37,063 nt of DNA from Asterionellopsis glacialis (GCA_014885115.2 WKLE02003856.1:1-37063), one strand, 5' to 3'. Shown: positions 1 to 10,356, counted from the first letter of the stretch. Notes: a model not told the origin generated them from the sequence alone. Program-made: numbers and translations.

Positions 1-287
1 CAGTATTTCAATCTTGGATGTCATATGTAGAGGGCACTCAACGTGCACATCCATCTGCCCACTTTTCCTATTGAAATAGATCGGCGCCCCTCACATGTGG
101 GGGTTGGAATCTCCCGGACTAGACTATTGGATTATCCGCATAACACTCGTCAGTCATAAATTCAAATGAAATTCAACTGAAATGCCTCTGTATCTTTTTC
201 GTTTTCTTCTTGCAACCTATTTTATAAAATACCTGTACGTGCGAGAGGTACTTTTACTACTTGAACTGATCAATTACCAACAATAAG

Positions 288-2041
288 ATGATATCTCTCC
301 GCTCGTCGTTGCCTGCTATTAATCGACTTTTCACTACGACCGCCGCCGCTAAGGCACCCATCACACACGTCGTATTACTAAAACTGAAACCAGATACATA
401 CTCTAAAAAAACTGAGGCCCTCAAACGGGGTATTCTGTCCTACAAAGACCTCATTCCTGGCGTAGAAAAGGTGGAAATCGCGAAACCGTTTGCTCTCCCA
501 CCAAACCCTATGCCATCGTACGACCTCGTTGTCAAGGTTGAGTTTCGAGACATGGACGCACTGGAGAAATTTGGGCCGCACCCTGCACACCAAGAAATTA
601 AATCTTCGGTCGTCGATCCTGTTGTTGATGAAAAGGTTGTTTTGGATTGGGAACAGCAGCAGCAGCAGCAGCAGGATGGTGAGAGAAACGCGGCTGACAG
701 CAACACAAAACCCACTGGTAGAGTAGAACCCGTAGATCCAATCAAGCCGTCTGAATATGCAAGCGGAGAGCATTCCTCACTCAGGCTTCGTTGTATTAAT
801 ACTAGTGCTACAAATGATGATGGGGCCAATCAGATTTCCAAAAGTAACCTGCGTTTGCCCGTATTAGGCTTTGGAACGTGGAGTCCCAATGAAGGACCAG
901 ATGAGATCGGCGAGGCCGTCAAAAGGGCATTGGATATAGGTATACGCTCGTTCGATCTCGCAGAAAAGTATGGCAACGAAGAGAAAATTGGCAGAGCGTT
1001 TTCATTCTCTCAACAATCAGCACCAAACGCAATAGCCCGCAACGAAGTTTTTTTGACTTCAAAGCTGTGGAATACTCACCACCACCCAGAAGATGTGAGG
1101 GAAGCTTGCCTGAGTACGTTAAAATCTCTCGGAACCGATTATTTGGATTGCTATTTAATGCACTGGCCAGTTGCGTTTGGAAAAAGTGATAATGATAATG
1201 GATCGGGTTTTCCCATTTTGAGTCATGGCGATGGTGATGGCGATGGTGATGAAAAAGCAAAAAAATACATTGCACTTGATAGAGTTTCAGTCCAAGAAAC
1301 GTGGTCAGCAATGGAACAATTGGTCGACGATGGTTTGGTAAAGAGTATTGGTGTTTCCAACTTTGGAACAGCCCAGATTTGTGATTTACTCACTTATTGT
1401 AGGTACCGGCCAGTTGTTAATCAAATTGAATGGTGAGGTTCTTCTTTACTTCTTGATATATCTTTGTACTTTTTCACATTATTTTAACTGAAGGCTTCCA
1501 TTTTTAAATGTTAAAAGGCACGCATATCTTCAACAACCAGGTAAGTACAGAAGAGACCAGTGTGCAAAAAATTTATATACAAACAATCATGAACATTCTC
1601 TTACAAAAAAAGAAAATCATCCATTCATTCTTTGCAACTCTCGTTTTTTTTTCATAAGGCCTGATCGAGTTTTGCCACTTTTATGGCATTCATGTCACTG
1701 CTTACAGCCCCCTGGGCCGTCCAGGACAACATGGTGACGGGCAGCCCCTGCTCAAAAACAGTGTTGTAAAATCCATTGCAAAGGAGCTCGGGTGGTCCCC
1801 TGCGCAGGTGCTGCTCAAATTTGCCATACAATCAGGAGTGGCAGTTATACCAAAAAGTGCCAACGTAGTTCGTATGCAAGAAAATTTTAATACTTTGCAG
1901 GTAGGGAGCCTTTGTGCAAATCACATGGAAAAACTAGAAAAGCTGCATATACATCACTGTGAGCGATATGTCAATTTGAGGCTTGTAGGAGATGGGTGTG
2001 GGCCACCTTTCAGAATATGGGGTAAAACGCTTCTTGAATGA
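288..2041 (+). CDS. Dabb domain-aldo-keto reductase fusion protein, three exons
   Basis: Spliced CDS read as exons 288-1432, 1518-1540 and 1659-2041, giving 516 residues with GT-AG introns of 85 and 118 nt. Residues 1-22 are basic and Ser/Thr/Ala-rich, as in a mitochondrial presequence. Residues about 25-122 match a stress-responsive A/B barrel (Dabb) domain, starting ITHVVLLKLK. A Gln run and a hydrophilic linker follow. From about 186 an aldo-keto reductase TIM barrel begins (LPVLGFGTW). The catalytic tetrad is visible as Asp223, Tyr228, Lys259 and His292, and the C-terminal NADPH-binding part as VIPKSANVVRMQENF. The family reduces aldehydes or ketones with NADPH; the substrate here is unknown. 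A Gly/Asp repeat (GDGDGDGDE) is inserted in the barrel near residue 319. The second exon is only 23 nt, yet it restores the conserved NQIEWH-type segment, which supports the splicing. The Dabb and reductase parts lie in one uninterrupted exon, so the fusion is not a splicing guess. Confidence 0.88.
1433..1658 (+). other. Two introns flanking a 23-nt microexon of the reductase gene
   Basis: Intron 1 is 1433-1517 (donor GTGAGG, acceptor AAAAG). Intron 2 is 1541-1658 (donor GTAAGT, acceptor after a T-rich tract, CATAAG). The 23-nt exon between them (1518-1540) joins phase 2 to phase 1. It supplies His plus seven residues expected just after the conserved Glu-Trp of aldo-keto reductases. Confidence 0.8.
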
Positions 2042-2316
2042 ATGAAGAGTCCACAAGAAGCTCGTGGAGAAATGCCTACTCTAAAATTTGTTAAAAACAA
2101 TACTCTAGAGAGTATCAAAAAAGAGGGAAAAAAGTCATCATACCAGGTTGCTCTAACTTTAATGTAGCTCTAACTTTAATGTAAAAAGCAAGTTAGCAAG
2201 TTGGCAAGTTGTTGATTGATTGTGCTTTCTGGAGGAGGACAATGACAAATACACGTTTGAACGCATAAATTTAGGCACGTGTACACGTAAGCTTTTTTCA
2301 TTTTTCTCTCATTTTT

Positions 2317-2643
2317 TTATCCCGACGGTCCTGGTCCTGATGCTACTATAGCACACATTGTAGTCCTAGACCTTGTAGTAACATCCACACCATCATAGCC
2401 GTCATTGTCGTCATCATGATCAACGGATACGACAGAAGACGACGGCAAGTCAAGTCCATGTCCATGTCGGGGATGGAAGAGACGATGGACAGAAAGAACG
2501 GGAGGAGCAGACTGATGTTTATTATAGTTGTAGTTGTAGTTGCAGCTCTGGAAAGAAGAACATAAAGGAGAACTGAACTTGCCATTGCCATGGCGGCAGC
2601 GGCTCCTGCTGATAGTTCTTATCAAGAACGCAGATGATGACAT
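2317..2643 (-). CDS. Possible small protein of unknown function
   Basis: An ATG-initiated reading frame of 108 codons. Its start is rich in Arg, Ser and hydrophobic residues (MSSSAFLIRTISRSRCRHG), which could be an organelle presequence. The rest is low in complexity: Tyr/Asn repeats, an Asp-rich stretch and a Gly/Pro tail. I recognise no domain. It lies downstream of and opposite to the reductase gene, so it could also be a chance frame or the first exon of a gene I cannot see. Codon composition gives no clear support either way. Confidence 0.18.
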   Translation of the reverse strand: MSSSAFLIRTISRSRCRHGNGKFSSPLCSSFQSCNYNYNYNKHQSAPPVLSVHRLFHPRHGHGLDLPSSSVVSVDHDDDNDGYDGVDVTTRSRTTMCAIVASGPGPSG

Positions 2644-2720
2644 GACGACAACTCTTGAGAGGGTTCACAACTTTAATAGAGAGTGTAAGGTGTAAGGCCG
2701 ATCCTTATCGCGCGACAAAA

Positions 2721-2761
2721 ACAAAAACAAAACCGAGCACAGACACCGGTTTTGTTTTTGT
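2721..2761. repeat. Perfect 15-bp inverted repeat (hairpin)
   Basis: ACAAAAACAAAACCG at 2721-2735 is exactly complementary to 2747-2761, leaving an 11-nt loop. It lies about 170 bp upstream of the retrotransposon LTR. It could fold as a stem-loop in RNA or be a remnant of a small inverted-repeat element. No function can be assigned. Confidence 0.6.
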
Positions 2762-2931
2762 CATATGCAAGCATTGCACAGCATCTTTGGGAAACTTTCT
2801 GCAAATAGGTGGAAATGTCATAGTTACCTGACATGATTCTTGTTACTACTTTTATTCTAGTATTTGTAACGATGAGCATGAACTGCAATGCAAGGGACTG
2901 GTGCGATATTATACTTTAGTAACGGGTGGTT

Positions 2932-3367
2932 CAAATATGCGTGGAAAGGAGTCTCCCTCCGTTCGTTGATTGTCGGTTTTTGTCCCATTTTAGACTATGT
3001 ACCAGGTCTACAGTTTCGTCACCGTAGGGTGCTTTTTCAACAACCGTGACTCTGAACCAAAAATGAGTTTGAGCACTTATGGTCAAGTTTTTCGGGGCGA
3101 GTACCTTCAGTATTAGTTAAAATTCTAAGAGATGCCGATGGAACTCCTCCTCACTTGACCTAATAGTAAGGCTGGTTTCTGGTATTCATAGTACTCGTGA
3201 GATATTGCGATTATAATTAAAGGGGTTCGGTTCTTGGTGGTTCTTGAGGGATCTTCGTGAAGAATCCTCTTTTTAAAAGCTCAACACTTATCAGGTATTT
3301 CCTATACTTGCTGTACTTTATTCCAGCATATAAGCAAAGTACCTGGTACGTTGCACATGGATTTTAT
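2932..3367 (+). repeat. 5' LTR of the Copia element
   Basis: Nearly identical to 8326-8755. It begins CAAATATGCGTGG and its match ends near ATTTTATCTG. It carries an extra 7 bp (CTGGTAC) near 3343 that the 3' copy lacks, creating the palindrome GTACCTGGTAC. The 61 nt at 3004-3064 are repeated inverted just inside the element. Confidence 0.85.
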
Positions 3368-3380
3368 CTGACTCAAACTT

Positions 3381-3441
3381 ATTTTTGGTTCAGAGTCACG
3401 GTTGTTGAAAAACCACCCTACGGTGACGAAACTGTAGACCT
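3381..3441 (-). repeat. Inverted 61-nt copy of an LTR segment
   Basis: This stretch is the reverse complement of 3004-3064 in the 5' LTR with one mismatch. At that mismatch it agrees with the 3' LTR instead. It starts about 14 nt after the 5' LTR, where a primer-binding site and gag leader would be expected. A transcript from the LTR could fold into a stem of about 61 bp with a loop of about 316 nt. Confidence 0.88.
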
Positions 3442-6310
3442 CCGCAATCAAACCGTCCACTTTTCAGATCCCAAAATGACGGTGTCGAACTACTCAAGAC
3501 AATCAAAGGCATCGCATTCAATTTCGAAAGTCAGAAATACCTACTGCACGCATTGCATGAGGCAAAGAGGCGCTTTTACATGCAGTATCAGTCAAAATAT
3601 TTGTCCACACAACAATACTTAGAGCAGTTTCAGAATCATGTCGATGTTATCAAACACTGCGGTGGCATACTTGGCAATGACCCAAAATTAATGGAACAAA
3701 TATACCAAGAACAAGGACTCCTCACAGCAACCGCCACTGCGGCAGAGACTGCCAAGACATCAGGAATCTCAGAAGACCGAGATCTTGCAACAGCATTCAT
3801 CCTAGGAGCTGATCAGGGACGTTACAGACGACTCATCGAAAACCTCAAGAACGATTATATTCAAGGACAAAACAACTACCCGAAGATGCTCAACATGGCG
3901 TACAACATCCTTGTTAACTGGAAGCAAGATCCCAAGAACATAGTCAAAATCATTGGCGGGACCAACGATGGGGTGGCATTTGCCAACATTGATAACAATG
4001 AAGGTCACCAAGGTGATGAAAACGGAATCAACCTCAACAACAATGGAAGTAATAGGAACAAGCCAATCACCTACCACCGCTGCGGAGCAAAAGGACACTA
4101 CGCCAATCAATGCAATGCGGACAGACACAGCGAGACCGGCGTACAACTACTATTAGACGCTGCCGAAAATGGATTGTTCGATGAAAGCGACAACATTGGT
4201 TTCCAATTTTTCCAACACAACACATTGGATCAACAGAATTATCAAAACATAGAACCTGAAGGGCCCACAGCAGATCACAGGAGTGTCCTCTGTAAAGTGG
4301 ATGAGACCGGGAAGGTGCCCAAGAACTGGATTCTATTGGACAGTCAGTCAACTGTGGACGTGGTATACAACCCACAACTTCTCAAGAACATTAATGAATC
4401 GACATCCACCATGCATATTCATTGCAACACAGGCAAAGCCACAACAAATCTGATTGGAGACCTACCAGGATACAGGACAGTTTGGTACCATCCTACCGGC
4501 ATAGCGAATATTCTATCCTTATCAAGGGTGAAAGAAAAATTCAGGGTCACCTTTGATAGCACCAATGGAAACGAATTTGTTGTGTACAAGGAGGACAGAA
4601 CAGAGAGAAGATTCAAAGAATCAGCATGCGGTCTATATTACATGGACATCAACATCAAACAGGCCAACAGCATCAATGCTGGGTCCGACGATGCCATCAT
4701 TTTAATAAACACAGTAGAAGGAAATAAAAATAGATACACTAAACGTGATTACTCCAAAGCTATCATCACTTGTCATCTCCAACGCATACTCTGGCATCCC
4801 AACCTCAAAGACTACATGTCTATTGTGAACAATAACTATTTAAAAAACTGCCCCATCACATCATATGATATAAACTCTGCTGAAGATATATTCGGAAAAG
4901 AAGTGGGATGTATCAAGGGCAAGCAAGTTCGCATGCAGGAACCACATGTCAAGATCAACACATTGAAAGTCCCATATCCTATATTACAACAGTATGGCAA
5001 TATTGTTATGGAGGCAGACAAAATGTTCATCAACAGAGTCGGATTCTTCATCACCCACTCCCGGAAACTGAGATTTTGCACTGCAAATATGATCACCAAT
5101 CGCAAGAAGGAGACCCTGGTCAAAGCCATCAAACAAGTCAGAGATCTTTATCTCTCTCGCGGGTTCCAGGTTGACACCCTGATGATGGATGGTGAGTTTC
5201 AGCCCATGGCCGGCAATATTGCAAACCTCGAAATTGACTTCAATCCCTGTTCAGCCAATGAACATGTTCCAGGAGTGGAGCGCCAAATCCGCACCATCAA
5301 GGAATGAGTGCGTACCACCTACAACACCCTTCCCTACAAACAATATCCAAGGCGCATGATCTTGGAAATGGTCTATGCTACAGAGTTCTGGTTGAACGCC
5401 TTCCCTCATAAAGATGGCGTGTCAACCACACTCAGTCCAAGAGCTATCATGACCGGCCGAGAGATAGATTACAACAAGCATTGTTGCCTTGAATTCAGAG
5501 AATATGTACAAACTCATGAGGAGCATGACAACTCCATGATGTCTTGCTCCACCGGAGCGCTTGCTATGCGTCCATCGGGAAATGAGCAAGGCGGTCACTA
5601 CTTCTACAGCTTGACTACTGGTTGTAGGCTTCATTGGAACCATTGGACACCTCTACTGATGCCCAATGAAGTCCTGAGCCATGTGCATACCCTTGCCCAG
5701 CAGGAGAAAGCATCACCAGGCATCCTTTGGCGACCGGAACAACCAACCACTCATCGACGACTTTGATGACGACCCAGACGACGATTCATACACAGAAGCT
5801 GACCAAGATGACCCCGATGATCCCATTGCAGACACCAAGGACGACCCTTTAGCTCCCAGTGATATCTACATTGCAGGAGTGGGACAGCAGGATCAACAAG
5901 ACAACATCCAGGCCCTACAACCATATCAGAACCAGCAACAAGAATACCTGGATGCACAAGCAGACCTACAAGAAGAAGAAGACCAAGAAGAAGAAGACCA
6001 AGACCAAGAAGAAGACCCTGAGGATCAAGATCAAGAAGAACAAGAAGAACAAGAGAATGTGGACCAAGACCAAGAAGATCAAGAGGACAAACAACAAGGC
6101 AAGGACCCACCAGCCCTGACACACCGTGATAGAATGTTTGATGTGGAAGATGATGACGAGAACAACAATGATGCAAACACCATTAACAGCGGTGTCCAGA
6201 ATGAAACTGACACAACTGAACCTGCCAACGATGCCAATGTAGACACCAACCAGGATGAAACAGGAACAAACAATTGCTACAGCACAAGGAACTACAACCT
6301 CCGGCCATGA
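3427..6310 (+). pseudogene. Gag-protease-integrase part of a broken Copia polyprotein
   Basis: The reading frame is open from 3427, after a TGA at 3424, but has no in-frame ATG before about 3580, so the Gag start is lost. A CCHC zinc knuckle lies at 4072-4113, but its first Cys is Tyr (TAC at 4072). The protease-like LLDSQSTVDVV follows near 4340, then a pre-integrase region. Integrase core candidates for the D-D-E triad are at 5017, 5188 and 5278. A TGA stop interrupts at 5305-5307, where the frame continues unchanged. Near 5718 the frame shifts by one base, then runs through a very acidic, Gln/Glu/Asp-rich linker (about 5950-6090). It ends at a TGA at 6308-6310, after which homology again continues in the same frame. 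Confidence 0.88.
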
Positions 6311-8166
6311 AGACCAAGGGACTATAGCCATCTTTTTGCAACCCTTGAAGCAATAGTAATGAAGGGGCTCAAGTTGTTTGGTAAATGGGGAGTAAATGCC
6401 ATTATGAAGGAACTCCAACAGCTGCACACAAGAAACGTGGCGGTCCCCAGAAGTGCCAAGCAACTAACCAGGGACAAGAGAAGAGCCACCCTCAAGTATC
6501 TCATGTTCCTGAAGGAAAAAAGGTGTGGAACGATAAAAGCAAGGGGCTGCACAGATGGAAGAAAACAACAAGCAACCATCTCAAAGGATGAGGCCAGTGC
6601 CCCAACAGTGTGCATCGAATCAGTAATGATAACTAGTGTGATCGATGCAATGGAGAATAGAGACGTAGCCACCGTCAACATTCCCAGAGCGTTCATGCAA
6701 GCTGATCAAGATAAAACTGTACACATGAAACTAGAGGGCAAGATGGCTGAACTTTATGCCAAATTGGACCCTAAATTATATTGCAAGTATGTTCTAAACG
6801 AAAATGGCAAACCAGTTCTTTATGTGGAACTGAAGAAGGCCCTATACGGAACCCTTCACGCAGCACTCCTATTTTGGAAAAAACCGTCCAAAAAACTTCA
6901 GGAATGGGGATTCGAAATAAATCCATACAACTGGTGTGTTGTCAACAAACAAATCAAGGGCAAACAATGTACCATCGTATGGCATGTTGATGACCTGAAA
7001 ATTTCACATAAGGACTCAGAAGTAGTTACAGACATTATTGAATTATTAGAGGGCGAGTTTGGAACCAAAGAGGCTCCACTAACCAAGCGCCAAGGAAAAG
7101 TCCACGACTACCTTGGAATGGTCCTGGATTTTTCTAAACCAGGAAAGGTCATTGTATCGATGGTAGACTATATCAAGAAAATGCTCTATGAAATACCAAT
7201 AGACATGAATGGTGAAGTCAATACACCAGCACCAAAACATCTTTTCGAGGTGAATGAGGATAATCCGGAATTCCTAGACGAGGAAACCACGGAAATCTTC
7301 CATCATTACACAGCAAAACTGTTGTTTTTATGCAAGCGAGCAAGGCCGGACATCCAAACCGCAGTATCCTTCCTATGCACCCAGGTTAAGAAGCCGGACA
7401 CAGACGATTATAAGAAGCTTGGACGTGTTATGAAATACCTAAGGGCAACGATAGATATGCCTTTAACATTAGAATCCAAGAACATGAACATAATCAAATG
7501 GTGGGTTGATGCTTCCCATGCTGTACATCCTGACATGCGAAGCCATACTGGGGCCATGATGACCCTAAGGAAAGGTGCAGTGTACACAACATCAGTACGA
7601 CAAAAATTAAATACAAAAAGCACCACAGAAAGTGAACTAGTTGGAGTGGATGACATTATGGCACAAGCGCTATAGACGCAATATTTTATTATTGCCCAAG
7701 GATACCAAGTCAACGAATCCCTAATATATCAGGATAATCAGAGTGCCATAATGCTAGAAAAGAACGGCAGGGGGTCCAGTAGTAAGCGTACACGGCATAT
7801 CAACATACGATATTTGTAACTGATCGAATCAATTCAAAGGAAATTAAAGTTGAATATTGTCTGACCAAGGAGATGAAAGCTGACTTCTTTACCAAACCAC
7901 TACAAGGTAGTGCATTTAGAAAATTCAGAGATGACATCCTAAACATTACTAACGATTCTAATGTCAAAGAACCTCAGAATCACAGGAGTGTGTTGAGGAA
8001 AGATACAGTCTCCAGACAAAAGAACAAGAAAGTGTACTGGGGAAATAACCCATACTCTATACTAGAAGAAAAGGAAGATACAGATCCGGAATTGATGGAA
8101 GTAAACAATCCGACAACACGTCAGTATAAAGATGGACAAAGAGTAATTCAGATAGCAAGTGAATGA
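6311..8166 (+). pseudogene. Reverse transcriptase-RNase H part of a broken Copia polyprotein
   Basis: Continues the upstream frame beyond the stop at 6308. It contains the Copia reverse transcriptase, with catalytic Asp-Asp in WHVDDLK (codons 6989-6994), and an RNase H region with WWVDASH (Asp at 7508) and TTESELVG (Glu at 7628 and 7634). A TAG at 7673-7675 interrupts the RNase H. A one-base loss near 7817 then shifts the frame, and the tail resumes with the typical ADFFTKPLQG motif and ends at 8166. The active-site residues are intact, so the element died by nonsense and frameshift changes rather than by loss of the catalytic core. Confidence 0.88.
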
Positions 8167-8325
8167 AGTCGAAGGATCGATTAGTTTTACTCATAATTTT
8201 AATAATTCTCTGGTTTGACTAACAATAAGACCTCTCTCGATTGACCTTCTAGGCTACATCGTTGCTTTAGGGGCACGATAACCTGCTGGTAACGATCGTA
8301 GATTCAACAGGTTCTTGGCAAAGAA

Positions 8326-8755
8326 CAAATATGCATGGAAAGGAGTCTCCCTCCGTTCGTTGATCGTCTGTTTTTGTCCCATTTTAGACTATGTACCATG
8401 TCTACAGTTTCGTCACCGTAGGGTGGTTTTTCAACAACCGTGACTCTGAACCAAAAATGAGTTTGAGCACTTATGGTCAAGTTTTTCGGGGCGAGTACCT
8501 TCAGTATTAGTTAAAATTCTAAGAGATGCCGATGGAACTCCTCCTCACTTGACCTAATAGTAAGGCTGGTTTCTGGTATTCATAGTACTCGTGAGATATT
8601 GCGGTTACAATCAAAGGTTCGGTTCTTGGTGGTTCTTGAGGGATCTTCGTGAAAAATCCTCTTTTTAAAAGCTCAACACTTATCAGGTATTTCCTATACT
8701 TGCTGTACTTTATTCCGGCATATAAGCAAAGTACGTTGCACATGGATTTATCTGT
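8326..8755 (+). repeat. 3' LTR of the Copia element
   Basis: Direct repeat of 2932-3367. The sequence just before it (GGCAAAGAA) is only weakly purine-rich, so no clear polypurine tract is visible. Immediately after its end comes TACCAGGTAC, a member of the palindrome family clustered at 10.6-11.6 kb. Confidence 0.85.
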
Positions 8756-9534
8756 ACCAGGTACAGAGAGAAAGTTGGTATCAGCACTATAAATAATGTA
8801 TAAATGCTTTTAATAATTATTTAATAATTATCATCTGAAGCTCACTCGATGATGTCTTTTTTTTAGGCACAATATCATTCGTTTTTGATTTACTGTACCC
8901 AGTACGCACTAGTACAGCATTCTATTTTTTGACCCAGCCCCCCTCTAGCCAAGCATCAACGATATTCCGAAAGGAGAAAAGAACACTTTCCAATACCGGT
9001 ATAATATGAAACATAAAGTTCTTTTTCAGGTAGTCCTCTAGTACTACTCATGTGTTCAAAAAGTAATAATACGGTTATGATGTTCAACGTGGAATGAAGG
9101 AAACTTGTATAGTATTAAAAATGAGAAGCATGGAAACTTCGTCAAGAGCTGCCGGCGATCAAGTTTAGATAGTTGTTATGGAGAAGAAAAAATGTAATCG
9201 GTCGTCAAGTTCTAGCGCATTATGCTGCAAAGAGTACGTCAGACTGAAAAAATCAAATCAAAACCATTGAATGCCATACTTGGTAACCATAACACTAGGA
9301 CTATTTAATTTCAAATATAGCAATGCAGAATAACGAGCCGAGACTTTTCTGTCTTCACAGAGCATCTTGTGATAGCTAGTTTCCTACAATTTGGTCAAGA
9401 GAGGTCGGTATTAGAGTATTGACATATATTAATAAATGATCGGTATTTTAGATTCACTCTAGAGTAACTGTAACTAACAATTGTTACAAATTTCAGTATG
9501 TTTTCAAAAAGAGATCTTCTTGAACTTCATTTTT
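8756..9534. other. Gene-free AT-rich spacer
   Basis: No coding signal, RNA gene or repeat recognised, apart from a short TAATAATTATTTAATAATTA run near 8812-8831 and the GTACCAGGTAC motif at its left edge. Confidence 0.5.
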
Positions 9535-10356
9535 TCAATCATTCAGAATGCTAGCATCAATGTCTCCCAAAGTTTGAGCGAATGATCTTGATGGTTGCGT
9601 TCGTGGTTTGGAAAACCATCGAAGAGCTTCACCTTTCATGGTAGTATTCAATTTCTCGTCCTTTAGAATGTCAAAGTACTTCTTGACAATGAACTGACGA
9701 TACTCTTTCGCAGCAATTTTTGCATTTAGCATCAAATAAGTTTCAACGCCCCGTCTAGATGGAGACTTCTTGGTTGCACATTCGACAATTTGCTTGCTCA
9801 ATGTGATATCAATATTTTTGTTGAAGGAATATTTGTAAATGTTTTCAAGGCTTTTACTGTAGGACGAAAGTACACCCTTGCGATTTTTCTGTTGAAGTTT
9901 TTCAAGAACAACTTCATTAGCCAATTCATCCTTGAATCGTTTGTAGTCATCATTTTGGTACCAAATCCTATGTTTGAACATTGCCATGTCATTGCCATGG
10001 CTGCTGGATGAGTCCTCCAAAATAGCTGCAAAACGGACTTTTTTTCTTGAATCAGACTTATCATATTCACATAGATACCGACCCATTAACTTTTCAGCAG
10101 TCAATATGTTGCTTTTCTTCACCTTAGGAGTGTTCCTGGATCGAGAGTCCTTACTCTTTTGTACCACCTTCGAGGATTTTTTTTCCAACGGTCTTCCGAG
10201 AAGCTCATGCTTGAGTTCCGATTGATATTTCAGATCTTGAAGTTGTTCCTTATATATTACGTTAACGCTTGAGCAAGGTAGATTGCATAACGTACTTGAA
10301 TGGTGCTTGTTCTTGGTTGCACTGGCAATTTGGTTACCATTGTGAGTTGCAAACAT
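9535..10356 (-). CDS. Conserved protein of a diatom-type family, unknown function
   Basis: Uninterrupted 273-codon frame starting at ATG 10356. A basic, Lys/Ser-rich N-terminal half contains RKKVRFAAI followed by WYQNDDYKRFKDE. Further on comes RRGVETYL and a helical KEYRQFIVKKYFDIL segment. The order V-x-F, then W-Y-x-x-x-D-Y-x-x-F, then R-G-(V/L)-E is a signature I associate with a large diatom-expanded family that has no assigned function; this is recall, not a search. No signal peptide or membrane segment is visible. Both neighbours are repeats (the retrotransposon and the palindrome cluster), so the gene sits in a repeat-rich island. The coding frame is intact. Confidence 0.65.
   Translation of the reverse strand: MFATHNGNQIASATKNKHHSSTLCNLPCSSVNVIYKEQLQDLKYQSELKHELLGRPLEKKSSKVVQKSKDSRSRNTPKVKKSNILTAEKLMGRYLCEYDKSDSRKKVRFAAILEDSSSSHGNDMAMFKHRIWYQNDDYKRFKDELANEVVLEKLQQKNRKGVLSSYSKSLENIYKYSFNKNIDITLSKQIVECATKKSPSRRGVETYLMLNAKIAAKEYRQFIVKKYFDILKDEKLNTTMKGEALRWFSKPRTQPSRSFAQTLGDIDASILND

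Larger units (their letters stand above)
2042..2931. other. Intergenic stretch between the reductase and the retrotransposon
   Basis: No confident gene. A 16-nt phrase, CTCTAACTTTAATGTA, is repeated back to back near 2151-2183, followed by short AAGTT-type repeats. A perfect 15-bp inverted repeat lies at 2721-2761. A 108-codon minus-strand reading frame at 2317-2643 is listed separately with low confidence. Confidence 0.5.
2932..8755 (+). mobile_element. Degenerate Copia/Ty1-type LTR retrotransposon
   Basis: Two direct repeats of about 430 bp (2932-3367 and 8326-8755) flank a broken gag-pol. The domain order is Gag zinc knuckle, protease, integrase, reverse transcriptase, RNase H. Integrase before reverse transcriptase defines the Copia (Pseudoviridae-like) order. 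The protease-like DSQSTVDVVY and RT motif WHVDDLK resemble Copia elements known from diatom genomes. The element cannot be autonomous: three in-frame stops, two frameshifts, a lost first zinc-knuckle Cys, and no usable start codon because the 5' internal region is replaced by an inverted piece of LTR. The LTRs differ at only a handful of positions plus short indels, suggesting moderately recent insertion. I could not fix exact LTR ends (candidate TG at 2938, CA at 3357) and saw no clear target-site duplication or primer-binding site. Confidence 0.9.

Noticed and set aside
3381..3400. Primer-binding site, since TGGTTCAGAGTC resembles a tRNA-Met-type site
   Set aside because: This stretch is part of the inverted LTR copy, which explains it fully, and the match to a tRNA end is only partial.
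5681..6310. Acidic Gln/Glu/Asp-rich protein as a separate gene
   Set aside because: It is the linker between integrase and reverse transcriptase of the retrotransposon, read after a frameshift.
2932..8755. Target-site duplication around the retrotransposon
   Set aside because: I compared the bases left of candidate starts (2932, 2938) with those right of candidate ends (8742, 8755) and found no matching 4-6 bp, so none is claimed.
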